A stretch of 64,000 nucleotides of DNA from the NCBI GenBank assembly GCA_003132665.1, contig PKYN01000017.1, forward strand, positions 25,996 to 89,995, given 5' to 3'. Each line of letters opens with the position of its first letter. Positions within the stretch are counted from its first letter, which is position 1. Under the pieces are notes generated by a model that was not told the origin of the DNA, did no database searches, and worked only from the letters and a program-made list of their open reading frames with translations. The DNA is from Actinomycetota bacterium. GTDB taxonomy: Bacteria > Actinomycetota > Thermoleophilia > Gaiellales > Gaiellaceae. Shown here piece after piece: positions 27,345 to 38,341 of this stretch. The position numbers and the translations under genes are program-made.

Positions 27345-27731
27345 ATGGCAACGATAGACACGAGCATCGATCTCGATAGGGATCTCACCATTCACACCGT
27401 CTCCGGAGAGGTCTCGGCCGACGAGATCCGCGGCCGCATACGCTCGTACTACGAAGGCGAGGTCACTCGCCTGCTCCTGTGGGATTTCACCAATGCGGAG
27501 ATCGGGGACATCAGCGCCTCGGACGTGCGCTATCTGGTCGAGCTGACCAACTCGTACGCTGCTCGGCGCCGCGGCGGAAAGACGGCGCTCGTCTTCTCGT
27601 CGGCATCCGCTTTCGGCATGGGGCGGATGTACGACCTCTCCAAGGAAGCCGACGACCGCCTCGTAAGTCACGCGTCGTTCCACGACCTGAAGGCGGCTCT
27701 GGAGTGGTTGGGCGTGGCCACGGACGAGTGA
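27345..27731 (+). CDS. Small conserved protein, possible STAS/SpoIIAA-like fold
   Basis: It has 128 residues from the ATG behind GAGGTGGGAACGCGA. The frame is open about 50 codons further upstream, but that stretch is basic, low in family-like features and has no good ribosome site. The protein alternates strands and helices (IHTVSGEVSADEIRGRIRSYYEGEVTRLLLWDFTNAEI), then SDVRYLVELTNSYAARRRGGKTALVFSSASAFGMGRMYDLSKE. It resembles single-domain STAS-like proteins. Function unknown. Confidence 0.7.
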   Translation: MATIDTSIDLDRDLTIHTVSGEVSADEIRGRIRSYYEGEVTRLLLWDFTNAEIGDISASDVRYLVELTNSYAARRRGGKTALVFSSASAFGMGRMYDLSKEADDRLVSHASFHDLKAALEWLGVATDE

Positions 27732-27758
27732 GCGCGAGCCGCACGCTAGTCTCCGCTG

Positions 27759-28475
27759 GTGCGCCTGAGACTGACGATCGAGTACGACGGCACCGCCTTT
27801 CACGGCTGGGCCGCGCAGCCGGGGCTGGAGACGGTGGAGGGCGAGCTGCGCAAGGCGCTGGAGCGGGTCTTTCCGGACTACCAGGGCCTGGCGGTCGCCG
27901 GCAGGACCGACGCCGGCGTGCATGCGCTCGGCCAGGTGGCGAGCGTCGAGGTCGCGACCGGGCCGCCGCCCGAGCGAGCGGCGGCCGCGCTCAACGCGGA
28001 GCTTCCGCAGGAGGTGGCGGTGATCTGCGCCGAGCAGGCGCCGTCCGACTTCCACGCACGCCACTCGGCTCGCTCGCGCAGCTACCGCTATCGCATCTAC
28101 CGCCGCTCCTTACCCTCACCGTTCGAGTCCGGGCGCAGCTGGTGGTTCCCACGCCCGCTCGACGAAGATCGGTTGGCCCACTCCGCCGAGCTGCTGCTCG
28201 GTGAGCACGACTTTCGCGCCTTCACGCCAACCGACACACAGCATGAGGTCTTCCTGCGCAACGTCATCCGCGCCGCTTGGTTCCGGCGCGGCGACGTGCT
28301 CGAGCTGGAGATCAGCGCGGACAGCTTCCTCAAGCACATGGTGCGCTCGCTCGTGGGCACGATGATCGAGAAGGATCCCGAGGAGATCCGGGCCCTGCTC
28401 GACGGGCGCCCGCGCAGCGAGGGCGGCTCGACGGCGCCTCCTTGGGGCCTGTATCTCGAGTCGGTCGAGTACTGA
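27759..28475 (+). CDS. truA: tRNA pseudouridine(38-40) synthase
   Basis: It makes pseudouridine at positions 38-40 of the anticodon stem-loop. It has 238 residues and a GTG start. The catalytic Asp is in AGRTDAGVHALGQVAS near residues 47-62. RSYRYRIYRR and FLKHMVRSLVGTMIEK are also typical. TAGTCT lies 6 nt upstream of the GTG, suggesting a leaderless transcript. Note its separation from rplQ, with which it is often linked. Confidence 0.95.
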   Translation: MRLRLTIEYDGTAFHGWAAQPGLETVEGELRKALERVFPDYQGLAVAGRTDAGVHALGQVASVEVATGPPPERAAAALNAELPQEVAVICAEQAPSDFHARHSARSRSYRYRIYRRSLPSPFESGRSWWFPRPLDEDRLAHSAELLLGEHDFRAFTPTDTQHEVFLRNVIRAAWFRRGDVLELEISADSFLKHMVRSLVGTMIEKDPEEIRALLDGRPRSEGGSTAPPWGLYLESVEY

Positions 28476-28555
28476 GGCAAGTCCCTGGCCGGTTCTCGCT
28501 CGCGCACCTCACACTTGGTGTCCGACAGCGGGCGCGGCGGCTACGATGGCCGCCC

Positions 28556-29209
28556 ATGCTCCTGGCGGCGATTCTCTTCGATCTGGACGGCACCGTCATC
28601 GATACGGGGCCGCTGATCGCGGAATCGTTCCGTCACGCGGTTCGCACGGTGCTGGGCGAGCCGATCGATGACGAGGAGATGCTCGCCTACGTCGGCGGCT
28701 GGAGCCTGCGCGAGCAGATGTACAGGCTTTCGCCCGACCGCTGCGAGGAGTTGGTCGAGGCCTATCGCGCCTACAACGAGCCCCGCCACAGCGGGCTCGA
28801 GTTCTGCGCCGGCATGCACGAGCTGCTGCTCGAGCTCCACGCGGGCGGCGCGCGGCTCGGCCTGGTCACGGCGAAGCGTCGTTCAACTGTTGAGATTGCA
28901 TTCGGTCATCTGCCGGGGCTGGAGGGTCTCTTCGACGTGATCGTGACCTCCGAGGACACCGAGCTGCACAAGCCCAACCCCGAGCCGCTGCTACTCGCTG
29001 TGCGCAAGCTCGAGACGACGCCCGCCGAAGCGGCCTACGTCGGCGACTCACCCTTCGACGTCGAGGCGGCGAACGCGACCGGCCTGCGCTCGATCGCGGT
29101 CACCTGGGGCGGGATTCATCCCGAAGAGCGCCTGCGGGCCGCCGGTCCTGACCTGGTCGTGACGGCGCCGGCCGAGCTCGTGGCTGCGCTTAGAGCTCGT
29201 TCCAACTGA
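28556..29209 (+). CDS. HAD family phosphatase (phosphoglycolate phosphatase / PpaX-like)
   Basis: It has 217 residues. HAD motif I is ILFDLDGTVIDTG near residues 6-18. Motif II is in LVTAKRR, motif III Lys in TELHKPNPEP and motif IV in YVGDSPFDVEAANATG. The cap domain type and length fit subfamily IA. The exact substrate is not readable. TACGAT sits 8 nt before the ATG. The stop codon overlaps the first bases of a dispersed repeat. Confidence 0.88.
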   Translation: MLLAAILFDLDGTVIDTGPLIAESFRHAVRTVLGEPIDDEEMLAYVGGWSLREQMYRLSPDRCEELVEAYRAYNEPRHSGLEFCAGMHELLLELHAGGARLGLVTAKRRSTVEIAFGHLPGLEGLFDVIVTSEDTELHKPNPEPLLLAVRKLETTPAEAAYVGDSPFDVEAANATGLRSIAVTWGGIHPEERLRAAGPDLVVTAPAELVAALRARSN

Positions 29210-29331
29210 AGCACTCAGCCGCCTGACCGCGCTCGGTGGCGCGCTGTGTCGTCCTCAGTCGCGCTCGTAGCGCCGCTACGAGCACTCCCTGCGTCCTAGC
29301 ATCGCATCCACCGATCGCACCCAGTCGGCAG
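29208..29331. repeat. Dispersed palindromic repeat, copy 1
   Basis: It begins GAAGCACTC within the stop codon of the HAD gene. It contains a perfect 8-bp stem CTCGTAGC-GCC-GCTACGAG (29264-29282) and matches the reverse complement of 50147-50280 over its length. A 25-nt stretch is identical (29292-29316 against 50170-50194). The right terminal inverted repeat seen in copy 2 is degraded here. It fills most of the 185-nt gap before ligA. Confidence 0.85.
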
Positions 29332-29373
29332 GTCGTCAGTCGAAACGAGCTCCTGAAGGTTTCTCCGGCCTAG

Positions 29374-32655
<3,282 letters not shown>

Positions 32656-32695
32656 TCGCCGCCAGAGAATACCCAGACCTTCGGCGTGGGGCTAG

Positions 32696-33748
32696 CTAGA
32701 GGATCGTAATGGTGAGCGTCTGCCGGCCGTATGCGGCGGCTTTCGCGCAGCTTGCTACCCAGAGATCGATGGTCAGCCCCTGGACGGCGGAGCCGGTGTC
32801 GGCGGCGACGGCGTTTCCGTAGCCAGGTACGGAGACGCGCGTGCCCAGTGGAATCACGGACGGATCGCTGGCCATGATGCCGGGGCCGACCGGAAGGCCG
32901 CTGGCCGTGGATCCCTTCAGGCAGTAGTTAGTGGCGGACACCGTCAGCTGCTGCCCTTTTTCGAGCGAGCCGCCCGAGGGAGGAGGCGGAGGCGTGCCGG
33001 ACTCGGTCGTGGTGGTCGGGGGAGCGGGGGCCGCTTGACTCTCTGTCTGGACAGACTTTGTCGCAGCTTTCGTCGCCTGCGTGGAGAGGCTCGCCAGTTG
33101 CCGGCTCGTAAGGGCGCGCGCGCTCGTGAGCCGGTGGATCGTGGCGGCCTTGCTCGAGCGCGCGGCTTCGAGGCTGCGGGCGTTGGCCAGCGCTGTGGCG
33201 TGAAGTCGATCGAGCGCCGCCCGGCGCTCGGCCAGGTCGGCCTTCAGGCGCAGGAGCTTGCTCTGCGTTTGCGTAGCCCGGCGCAAGACCACGTTCTGCT
33301 GGTTGGCGATCTGCCGGATGTTCTCGAGGCGGGTAACGGCGCCGTCGATCGACTCAGCGCCGAGCATGATCGCGATCGGATCGTTTACGTTTCCCGACTC
33401 GTAGAGCGCCCGCGCTCGAGCGCCGAGAGTGCGCCGCGTGGCGGCAATCACGCGCTTTGCCAGGCGCAAGCTCGTCAGCGTGGATGCGCTCTCGCGTTCG
33501 AGCTGGTTTCTCTGCCCGTCCAGAAGCGCGATTTGAGCTCTCGCCCGCTCGAGTCGAGTCTCGATCGAGTAGAGCTCGAGCAACGCGTTGTGAGAGCGCT
33601 GCCCGAGCTGAGCGCGCTGCGCGCTGAGCGATGCCGCGCGCTGACCACCTGGCGCGCCGGTCACGGCCGCCGGCAGTGCAATACCGATCAGTACCGCCGC
33701 ACAGAAGGCGAGCGCTACCAATCGCAGCGTCTGTCTGCGTGCTCGCAC
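32696..33748 (-). CDS. Exported coiled-coil protein with C-terminal 3D domain
   Basis: It has 350 residues and a GTG start. A signal peptide (about 1-32) precedes a long coiled-coil region (about 40-225) and a Thr/Pro-rich linker. The C-terminal 3D domain (about 262-350) contains the three aspartates: GIMASDPSVIPLGTRVSVPGYGNAVAADTGSAVQGLTIDLW. 3D domains occur in lytic transglycosylase-like and resuscitation-promoting proteins acting on peptidoglycan. The coiled coil resembles that of the divergent neighbour at 33913 (ALYESGN.NDPIAIMLGAESID). Confidence 0.87.
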   Translation of the reverse strand: MRARRQTLRLVALAFCAAVLIGIALPAAVTGAPGGQRAASLSAQRAQLGQRSHNALLELYSIETRLERARAQIALLDGQRNQLERESASTLTSLRLAKRVIAATRRTLGARARALYESGNVNDPIAIMLGAESIDGAVTRLENIRQIANQQNVVLRRATQTQSKLLRLKADLAERRAALDRLHATALANARSLEAARSSKAATIHRLTSARALTSRQLASLSTQATKAATKSVQTESQAAPAPPTTTTESGTPPPPPSGGSLEKGQQLTVSATNYCLKGSTASGLPVGPGIMASDPSVIPLGTRVSVPGYGNAVAADTGSAVQGLTIDLWVASCAKAAAYGRQTLTITIL

Positions 33749-33830
33749 GAGGCGCGGACCGTAGCACAGCCGCCCCCACTGCGACCCGGTTTTCGGCGCT
33801 GTAGGTAAGCTTTCCGGGCTCCCTTGTCGG

Positions 33831-33859
33831 TTGCACGCATCCGGACCGCTTGCTAGGGT
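33831..33859 (+). promoter_or_regulatory. Promoter of the NlpC/P60 gene
   Basis: TTGCAC (33831-33836), a 17-nt spacer and TAGGGT (33854-33859) lie in the divergent gap between the two coiled-coil genes. The mRNA leader to the GTG would be about 45 nt. Confidence 0.5.
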
Positions 33860-33912
33860 GCTGAACTTGACCGGGCCCGTTGTTTCCGGCCCCGCTGTCC
33901 CATAAGCAGCCC

Positions 33913-35007
33913 GTGAACGGCTTTACTAAAAGACAGCTCACCGCGTTCCTCGTAGCCGTACCGGTTCTGGTCGGCATACTCGCGCTGGCCGGAAGCGCCT
34001 TCGCCACACCCACGGTCAGTTCCAAGCGCGCCGATGCACAGCGGGCGTGGGAGCAGATCAACCAGATGGACCAGCAGATCGAGGTAGTCGGTAACAAGTG
34101 GCAGGGCGCCCAGTACCACCTGAAACAGACCACCAACAAGCTGAGCGCTACCAGAATCTCGCTCGATCTTGCGCGCAAGAGCCTCGACGCCTCGCGCCAC
34201 GCTCTCGCCCGGCGCCTCATCTCCGTCTACATGGAGCAGGGCGATGCGAGCGATTCCACGGTCGCCATTCTCTTCCAGGCGACGAGCATCCAGGACATGA
34301 TCGATCGGGTCGATGCGGCTCAGCGCATCTCCGATCACGACACGCGAGTCGTCAAGCAGGTCAGGACGCTGCGCGATCAGACCGCCGCCGAGGCTGCGTC
34401 GCTCGAGAAGCTACAGGCGAGGCAGCAGAGTTACTCGAACCAGATCTCGTCGCAGTTGAACGCCCTCAAGAGCAAGCAGGCCGAGCGTGAGGCCTACTAC
34501 AAGAGGGTGAAAAAGGAGATCGCGTCGCTGCAAGCCGAGGCGCAGCGCCAGGCTCGTCTGGCAGCGATACAGGCGAGCCGGACAGTCGCCAGCTACAACA
34601 AGCCGGTCTCCTCTCCCACCAGTCCGTCCACTCCTTACGTTCCCGTTCCTGCGTCGTCGGTCGGGGCGGCTGTCGTACAGGCCGCCATGTCGAGGCTGGG
34701 AAGACCGTACGTCTGGGGCGCCGCGGGACCGGACGAGTTCGACTGCTCAGGGCTCGTGGTCTGGTCGTTCGCCCAGGCCGGCAGGCCGGGCATGCCGCAC
34801 TACACCGGCAGCCTGATGGCCGGCGGAAGCCCGGTTTCCACCAGCGACCTCCAGCCGGGAGACCTGGTCTTCTTCTACGGCGGCAGTCACGTCGGCATCT
34901 ACATCGGCGGCGGGCAGTTCGTACATGCGCCGCACACCGGCACGGTCGTCCAGGTGGCGAGTCTGGGCTCCTACTCGGCTGTCACCGCCGCCGTTCGTTA
35001 CGGCTAG
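33913..35007 (+). CDS. NlpC/P60 peptidoglycan endopeptidase with coiled coil (RipA-like)
   Basis: It has 364 residues from the GTG, which gives a clean signal peptide (MNGFTKRQLTAFLVAVPVLV, then AGSAFA). A TTG 11 codons upstream is possible but adds a proline-rich piece before the signal. The coiled coil is at about 35-235. The catalytic domain is at about 255-364: Cys in DEFDCSGLVVW, His in GGSHVGIYIGG and third residue His in FVHAPH. It cleaves D-Glu to diamino acid bonds in stem peptides, as known for the family, and likely acts in daughter cell separation. Confidence 0.92.
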   Translation: MNGFTKRQLTAFLVAVPVLVGILALAGSAFATPTVSSKRADAQRAWEQINQMDQQIEVVGNKWQGAQYHLKQTTNKLSATRISLDLARKSLDASRHALARRLISVYMEQGDASDSTVAILFQATSIQDMIDRVDAAQRISDHDTRVVKQVRTLRDQTAAEAASLEKLQARQQSYSNQISSQLNALKSKQAEREAYYKRVKKEIASLQAEAQRQARLAAIQASRTVASYNKPVSSPTSPSTPYVPVPASSVGAAVVQAAMSRLGRPYVWGAAGPDEFDCSGLVVWSFAQAGRPGMPHYTGSLMAGGSPVSTSDLQPGDLVFFYGGSHVGIYIGGGQFVHAPHTGTVVQVASLGSYSAVTAAVRYG

Positions 35008-35083
35008 CAGTCACTACAGCGGCACGGGTAAGAGACGAGACGGCGCCGGCGCGTCGGCGCTCCTGATTCTGTCTACGTCAAAG

Positions 35084-35115
35084 CACGGTCGAGCAGGGCG
35101 ATTCGCCCGACCGTG
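35084..35115. terminator. Bidirectional hairpin terminator
   Basis: CACGGTCG (35084-35091) pairs with CGACCGTG (35108-35115), with inner pairing GGGC/GCCC. It lies between the convergent NlpC/P60 and HTH genes. A TTTT run follows on the plus strand after 12 nt. Confidence 0.55.
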
Positions 35116-35129
35116 AGGCGATCTGGCTT

Positions 35130-35300
35130 TTACCTACGAGGCGCCGCTGCGCCCAGCGCCGCGAGTTGCGCCTGGAACAGGTACTTGTCGATCTTGCCGT
35201 GATAGATCGGCACGCCTTCCTTCATGCAGACGCGGATCACTTCGTCACGGTCGATCCCCATTTCCTTGGCGATCTCCTCGGGCGTCAGGTGGTTTGCCAT
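35130..35300 (-). CDS. 56-residue helix-turn-helix-like protein
   Basis: It starts at the ATG behind AAAGGAGCGAG. The sequence LTPEEIAKEMGIDRDEVIRVCMKEG looks like a helix-turn-helix of the kind in small MerR/excisionase-type or IF2 N-terminal domains. It is followed by VPIYHGKIDKYLFQAQL and an Ala-rich end. A longer frame from a GTG 15 codons upstream would run through a terminator hairpin and is unlikely. The function is not known. Its mRNA leader holds a promoter and a strong intrinsic terminator, so expression is probably controlled by read-through. Confidence 0.75.
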   Translation of the reverse strand: MANHLTPEEIAKEMGIDRDEVIRVCMKEGVPIYHGKIDKYLFQAQLAALGAAAPRR

Positions 35301-35313
35301 CTCGCTCCTTTCG

Positions 35314-35351
35314 AAAAAGAAAACCCGCTTGTGCAAACGCACCAAGCGGGT
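35314..35351 (-). terminator. Intrinsic terminator / attenuator in the leader of the HTH gene
   Basis: On the minus strand ACCCGCTTG pairs with CAAGCGGGT. The pairing continues through TGC/GCA after a one-base bulge to a GTTT loop, and is followed by TTTCTTTTT. The U tract ends 13 nt before the HTH ATG, immediately ahead of its ribosome site. This is by far the most classical rho-independent signal in the window. Confidence 0.8.
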
Positions 35352-35417
35352 CTATCCATTCCTCCGCAAATTATGTGTGGCGGCCATCAGGCGCACCGCC
35401 GAACCGAGACACTCATT
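35314..35417 (-). ncRNA. Candidate short leader RNA or sRNA of about 105 nt
   Basis: Transcription from the promoter at 35424-35452 would stop at the U tract near 35314. The RNA holds a first hairpin GGCGG/CCGCC (35379-35400) and the terminator hairpin. Three tiny frames chain through it (MSVSVRRCA, MAATHNLRRNG, MDRPAWCVCTSG...), which may be chance. It is either an attenuated leader of the HTH gene or a small RNA. Confidence 0.45.
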
Positions 35418-35423
35418 AACTGC

Positions 35424-35452
35424 AGCATAGAGCGTTCGGATGACGGAAGCAA
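35424..35452 (-). promoter_or_regulatory. Promoter ahead of the terminator-bearing leader
   Basis: On the minus strand TTGCTT (plus 35447-35452), 17 nt, TATGCT (plus 35424-35429). The predicted start is near 35417. Confidence 0.55.
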
Positions 35453-35461
35453 CGGACCGGC

Positions 35462-36205
35462 CTAAACGGGATTCGGAAGCTCGACGAACTCCCAATCGAT
35501 GCCGAAACGCTCGCCGATTTTGGCGGCCAAGGCCTGGATTCCGAGCCTTTCGGTGGCGTAGTGGCCGGCGGCCAGGAAGTGGATGCCAAGCTCGCGCGCG
35601 GCATGCAGGCTCGGCTCCTTGGGCTCGCCGGTGAGAAAGAGGTCGTAGCCCTCCCGCGCCGCGGCGAGCAGGCTTGGGCCGCCACCGCCGGTGACGATCG
35701 CCACCGTCTGTACGACCTCGGGACCGTGCAGGAAGGCGAGCGGCTTGCGACCGAGCTTTTCCTCCACACGCGCGGCGAATTCCTCGCCCGCGAGCGGCTC
35801 GAGCAGCCGTCCGCCCGTGCCGAACTCGTCGAAGACCCGCTCGGGCTCGATGCCGAGCTCGCGGGCCAGCAGCACGGCGTTTCCGATCTCGGGGTGGGCG
35901 TCAAGGGCCAGGTGATAGGCGACGAGCGAGAGATCGGCGTCGAACAGCGCCTTCAGCCGCCCCTTCTGGCGGCGGTCGATCACGAGCTGCTCGCTCGCCC
36001 AGAAGAGTCCGTGGTGGACGAGCACCATCTGGGCTCCGCGCCCGCGCGCAGCCTCGAAGAGCTCGCGCGAGGCCGAGACGCCGCAGACGATCTTCTCGAC
36101 CTCGCTCGCTCCTTCGACCTGAAGCCCAACCGGTCCGTAGTCGCGGAAGCGGTCTACTTGGAGCAATTCGCTCGCAAAGGCGACTATCGCGTCACGCTTG
36201 GCCAC
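35462..36205 (-). CDS. NIF3-like dinuclear metal centre protein
   Basis: It has 247 residues and a GTG start. Metal-binding signatures of the NIF3/YbgI/YqfO family are present: LVHHGLFW near residues 62-69, YHLALDAHPEIGNAVLLAREL near 96-116, and AGHYATERLGIQALA near 214-228. A TTGTCC-18-TAGAAT promoter ends 6 nt before the start. Known homologues form toroidal hexamers; a role as a GTP cyclohydrolase I type 2 has been proposed for some, but a genuine FolE is already encoded here. Confidence 0.9.
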   Translation of the reverse strand: MAKRDAIVAFASELLQVDRFRDYGPVGLQVEGASEVEKIVCGVSASRELFEAARGRGAQMVLVHHGLFWASEQLVIDRRQKGRLKALFDADLSLVAYHLALDAHPEIGNAVLLARELGIEPERVFDEFGTGGRLLEPLAGEEFAARVEEKLGRKPLAFLHGPEVVQTVAIVTGGGGPSLLAAAREGYDLFLTGEPKEPSLHAARELGIHFLAAGHYATERLGIQALAAKIGERFGIDWEFVELPNPV

Positions 36206-36211
36206 GCCTGG

Positions 36212-36241
36212 ATTCTATGGCTCCATCATCATGAGGGACAA
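36212..36241 (-). promoter_or_regulatory. Promoter of the NIF3-like gene, leaderless
   Basis: TTGTCC (plus 36236-36241), 18 nt, TAGAAT (plus 36212-36217), then 6 nt to the GTG. The transcript should begin at the start codon. Confidence 0.55.
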
Positions 36242-36600
36242 TGCGGCACGGTAAGGGGCTTGTCGCGAGCCAGTTCGCGAGGATCGCGGTCTTCTCTGAT
36301 GTATGCCCCGTAGCGTGGCACTTCGAAGGTGACCGCCCCGCAGCTGGCGAGAACCTCGATCCGGCAGGCGTACAAGCCGTCGCCGCGTTTCTTGCAACCC
36401 GTGACGGACACCTTGTTCGGCGCGATCCGGTCGTACGTGCGCTGGATGTCGCGTTGTGCGCCGGTGGGATCAGCGGGGTAGGGGCCGACGTGTCCCAATT
36501 TCGTAGTACCGCAACCCCATATATCGAAAGCGAGGAGCCCGATCGCAAGGGCGGACAAGACCCCGGTTGCTGCGCTAACCCAGCGGCGTCTCGAGTCCAC
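36229..36600 (-). CDS. Small exported or membrane-anchored protein of unknown function
   Basis: It has 123 residues and a GTG start. A basic N-terminus (MDSRRRW) and a hydrophobic segment to about residue 29 end at Cys30 (AFDIWGC), which could be a weak lipobox. The mature part has four more cysteines (VTGCKKRGDGLYACRIEVLASCGAV and PHCPS), which could form two disulfides. TAGAAT lies exactly 6 nt before the start. The family is not recognised. Confidence 0.65.
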   Translation of the reverse strand: MDSRRRWVSAATGVLSALAIGLLAFDIWGCGTTKLGHVGPYPADPTGAQRDIQRTYDRIAPNKVSVTGCKKRGDGLYACRIEVLASCGAVTFEVPRYGAYIREDRDPRELARDKPLTVPHCPS

Positions 36601-36644
36601 CCTGCGATTCTAGGCTTTCCTCATCTAGGCATCCGCGTTTCTAC

Positions 36645-37004
36645 TCAGGCCGGTACGGCCTCTTTGTTCTTCGCCGGCGCGGTGCCCGCCTCTTTGTGCC
36701 GCGGCTTGGAAAGGAACTGAACGCGGCTTGCGACAACCTCGATCGCGTTGCGGCGCTTGCCGTCGGGGTCTTGCCAGGAGCGGCTGCGCAGGCGGCCGTC
36801 GATCGCCACCTGATCACCGCGGGCGAGATACTCGGCGCAGATCTCGGCCTGCCGGTTCCAGCAGGTGACGCGAACGAAGTCGGCGCCTCCGTCCGCGCTC
36901 TCGCGGTCGACCGCGAGCAGGAAGCTGGCCAGCTTGCGCTCCTCTGCCAGCTCCTTCAGCTCCACGTCGCTCGCCAGGTTTCCTACCAGGGTCACGCAGT
37001 TCAC
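36645..37004 (-). CDS. ssb: Single-stranded DNA-binding protein, short form
   Basis: It has 119 residues of OB-fold. The start is the GTG behind GAGAGGAGGAGAA, giving MNCVTLVGNLASDVELKEL. Typical motifs follow: FVRVTCWNRQAEICAEYLARGDQVAIDGRLRSRSWQDPDGKRR and IEVVASRVQFLS. The C-terminus (KEAGTAPAKNKEAVPA) lacks the acidic DDDIPF-type tip used to recruit replication proteins, so this is probably an accessory SSB like SsbB rather than the replicative one. Confidence 0.88.
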   Translation of the reverse strand: MNCVTLVGNLASDVELKELAEERKLASFLLAVDRESADGGADFVRVTCWNRQAEICAEYLARGDQVAIDGRLRSRSWQDPDGKRRNAIEVVASRVQFLSKPRHKEAGTAPAKNKEAVPA

Positions 37005-37121
37005 TTCTCCTCCTCTCGTTGTCAACACAGGCAACGTAGCGGTCAAACTCAAACGAGAGACGCACGCTTCCGCGCAGCTTCGTGTCGGATCCGCGGCGGA
37101 GTAGCTAACGTATGGGGCGCT

Positions 37122-37195
37122 CGGGGTGTGGCGCAGCCTGGTAGCGCGCTCCGTTCGGGTCGGAGAGGTCCCCAGTTCAAATCTGGGCACCCCGA
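37122..37195 (+). tRNA. tRNA-Pro (anticodon CGG)
   Basis: The cloverleaf was read by eye: acceptor CGGGGTG/CACCCCG, D arm GCGCAGCCTGGTAGCGC, anticodon stem CTCCG/CGGAG with loop TTCGGGT, so the anticodon is CGG for the CCG codon. The T arm is CCCAG-TTCAAAT-CTGGG. The CCA end is not encoded. All stems pair perfectly. Confidence 0.95.
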
Positions 37196-37199
37196 TAAG

Positions 37200-37228
37200 G
37201 CGGCCGGAAATCTACGATTTCCGGCCGC
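37200..37228 (+). terminator. Hairpin after tRNA-Pro
   Basis: A perfect 13-bp stem, GCGGCCGGAAATC with loop TAC, starts 5 nt after the tRNA. No U tract follows, so it may act as a processing or termination structure. Confidence 0.55.
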
Positions 37229-37504
37229 GAGAGCTTCGTAGAGTTGAGCGCGCCTGGCGGCGCTTGCTCAACTCCTGCTCCTTCAAGTGGGGCGGGCTGG
37301 CCGTTGGTGTCTTGCGGTGTCCGAGGTGTGTTGGGGACGGGCGTGTGGTGGGCCGCGCCCGCCGTGTCGGTCGCGGCGGCATCGCGGGCATCGACGCGCT
37401 CTGCGCTTGACCCCCGCGAGCGTCGATGGCCAGTATCTCTTCGGCCTACAGCGTGGGAGCGAACCGCCCCGAGCGGCGAGCACTTGCGGGGCTATCCTGC
37501 GCAG
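37229..37504. other. Non-coding gap between tRNA-Pro and the nitrilase gene
   Basis: These 276 bases have open frames but none with a ribosome site or recognisable product. The only signal seen is TATCCT (37493-37498), 6 nt before the nitrilase GTG, a likely -10 element for a leaderless transcript. Confidence 0.4.
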
Positions 37505-38341
37505 GTGCCCGATTCTGTCCGTATCGCCTGTGTGCAGCTCACGGCCGGCGCCGACAAGGCGGCCAATCTCGAGAACGCTCAGAGGTTCGTCGCCCGCGCG
37601 GCGTCGCTCGGCGCCGCGCTGGTCGTGCTGCCTGAGAAGTGGAATCTCGTCGGCGGCCCGGAGGTGCTTCACGAAGGCGCCGAGACGCTGGAGCACGGCG
37701 AGTCTGTGCGAGCCATGGCCGGCTGGGCGAAGCAGCATGGCGTGGTGCTGATCGGCGGCTCGATCGTGGAGCGGCGCGAGGGGCGCGAGAAGCTCTCCAA
37801 CACGAGCCTCGTCTTCGACGCAGGCGGCGATCTGATCGCGCGCTATCGCAAGCTCCATCTGTTCGACGTCGAGGTCGGTGGTCAGGTCTATCGCGAGTCG
37901 CAGTCGGAAGAGCCGGGCGACGAGGTCGTGCTGACCGAAGCCGGCGGCTGGAAGATCGGCTTGACCATCTGCTACGACCTGCGCTTTCCCGAGCTCTACC
38001 GCTTGCTCGCGCTGGCGGGTGCGGAGCTCGCCGCGGTGCCCGCCAACTTCACGCTGCGCACGGGAATGGCTCACTGGCATGCACTCCTGCGAGCGCGCGC
38101 GATCGAAAATGCGTTCTACGTGGCGGCGCCCGGCCAGATCGGCGAGCCGATGGCGGGCCAGCCGAGCTACGGGCACTCGCTCGTCATCGATCCCTGGGGA
38201 ACGGTGATTGCCGAAGCGCCGGATCGCGAGACCGTCGTCGTGGCCGAGCTCGAGCGCCGGCGTGTGGATGAGAGTCGATCGAGCCTGCCGGTTCTGGCCC
38301 AGCGGCGCCCGGACGTCTACCGCCGCTTCGAGCCGAAGTGA
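37505..38341 (+). CDS. Carbon-nitrogen hydrolase (nitrilase superfamily, omega-amidase-like)
   Basis: It has 278 residues and a GTG start. The catalytic triad is visible: Glu in VVLPEKWNL near residue 42, Lys in YRKLHLFDVEV near 116 and Cys in GLTICYDLRFPELYR near 153. The length and the CYDLRFPELYR motif are closest to Nit2/omega-amidase-type enzymes. The amide substrate is not certain. The HAD gene starts inside its stop codon. Confidence 0.9.
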   Translation: MPDSVRIACVQLTAGADKAANLENAQRFVARAASLGAALVVLPEKWNLVGGPEVLHEGAETLEHGESVRAMAGWAKQHGVVLIGGSIVERREGREKLSNTSLVFDAGGDLIARYRKLHLFDVEVGGQVYRESQSEEPGDEVVLTEAGGWKIGLTICYDLRFPELYRLLALAGAELAAVPANFTLRTGMAHWHALLRARAIENAFYVAAPGQIGEPMAGQPSYGHSLVIDPWGTVIAEAPDRETVVVAELERRRVDESRSSLPVLAQRRPDVYRRFEPK

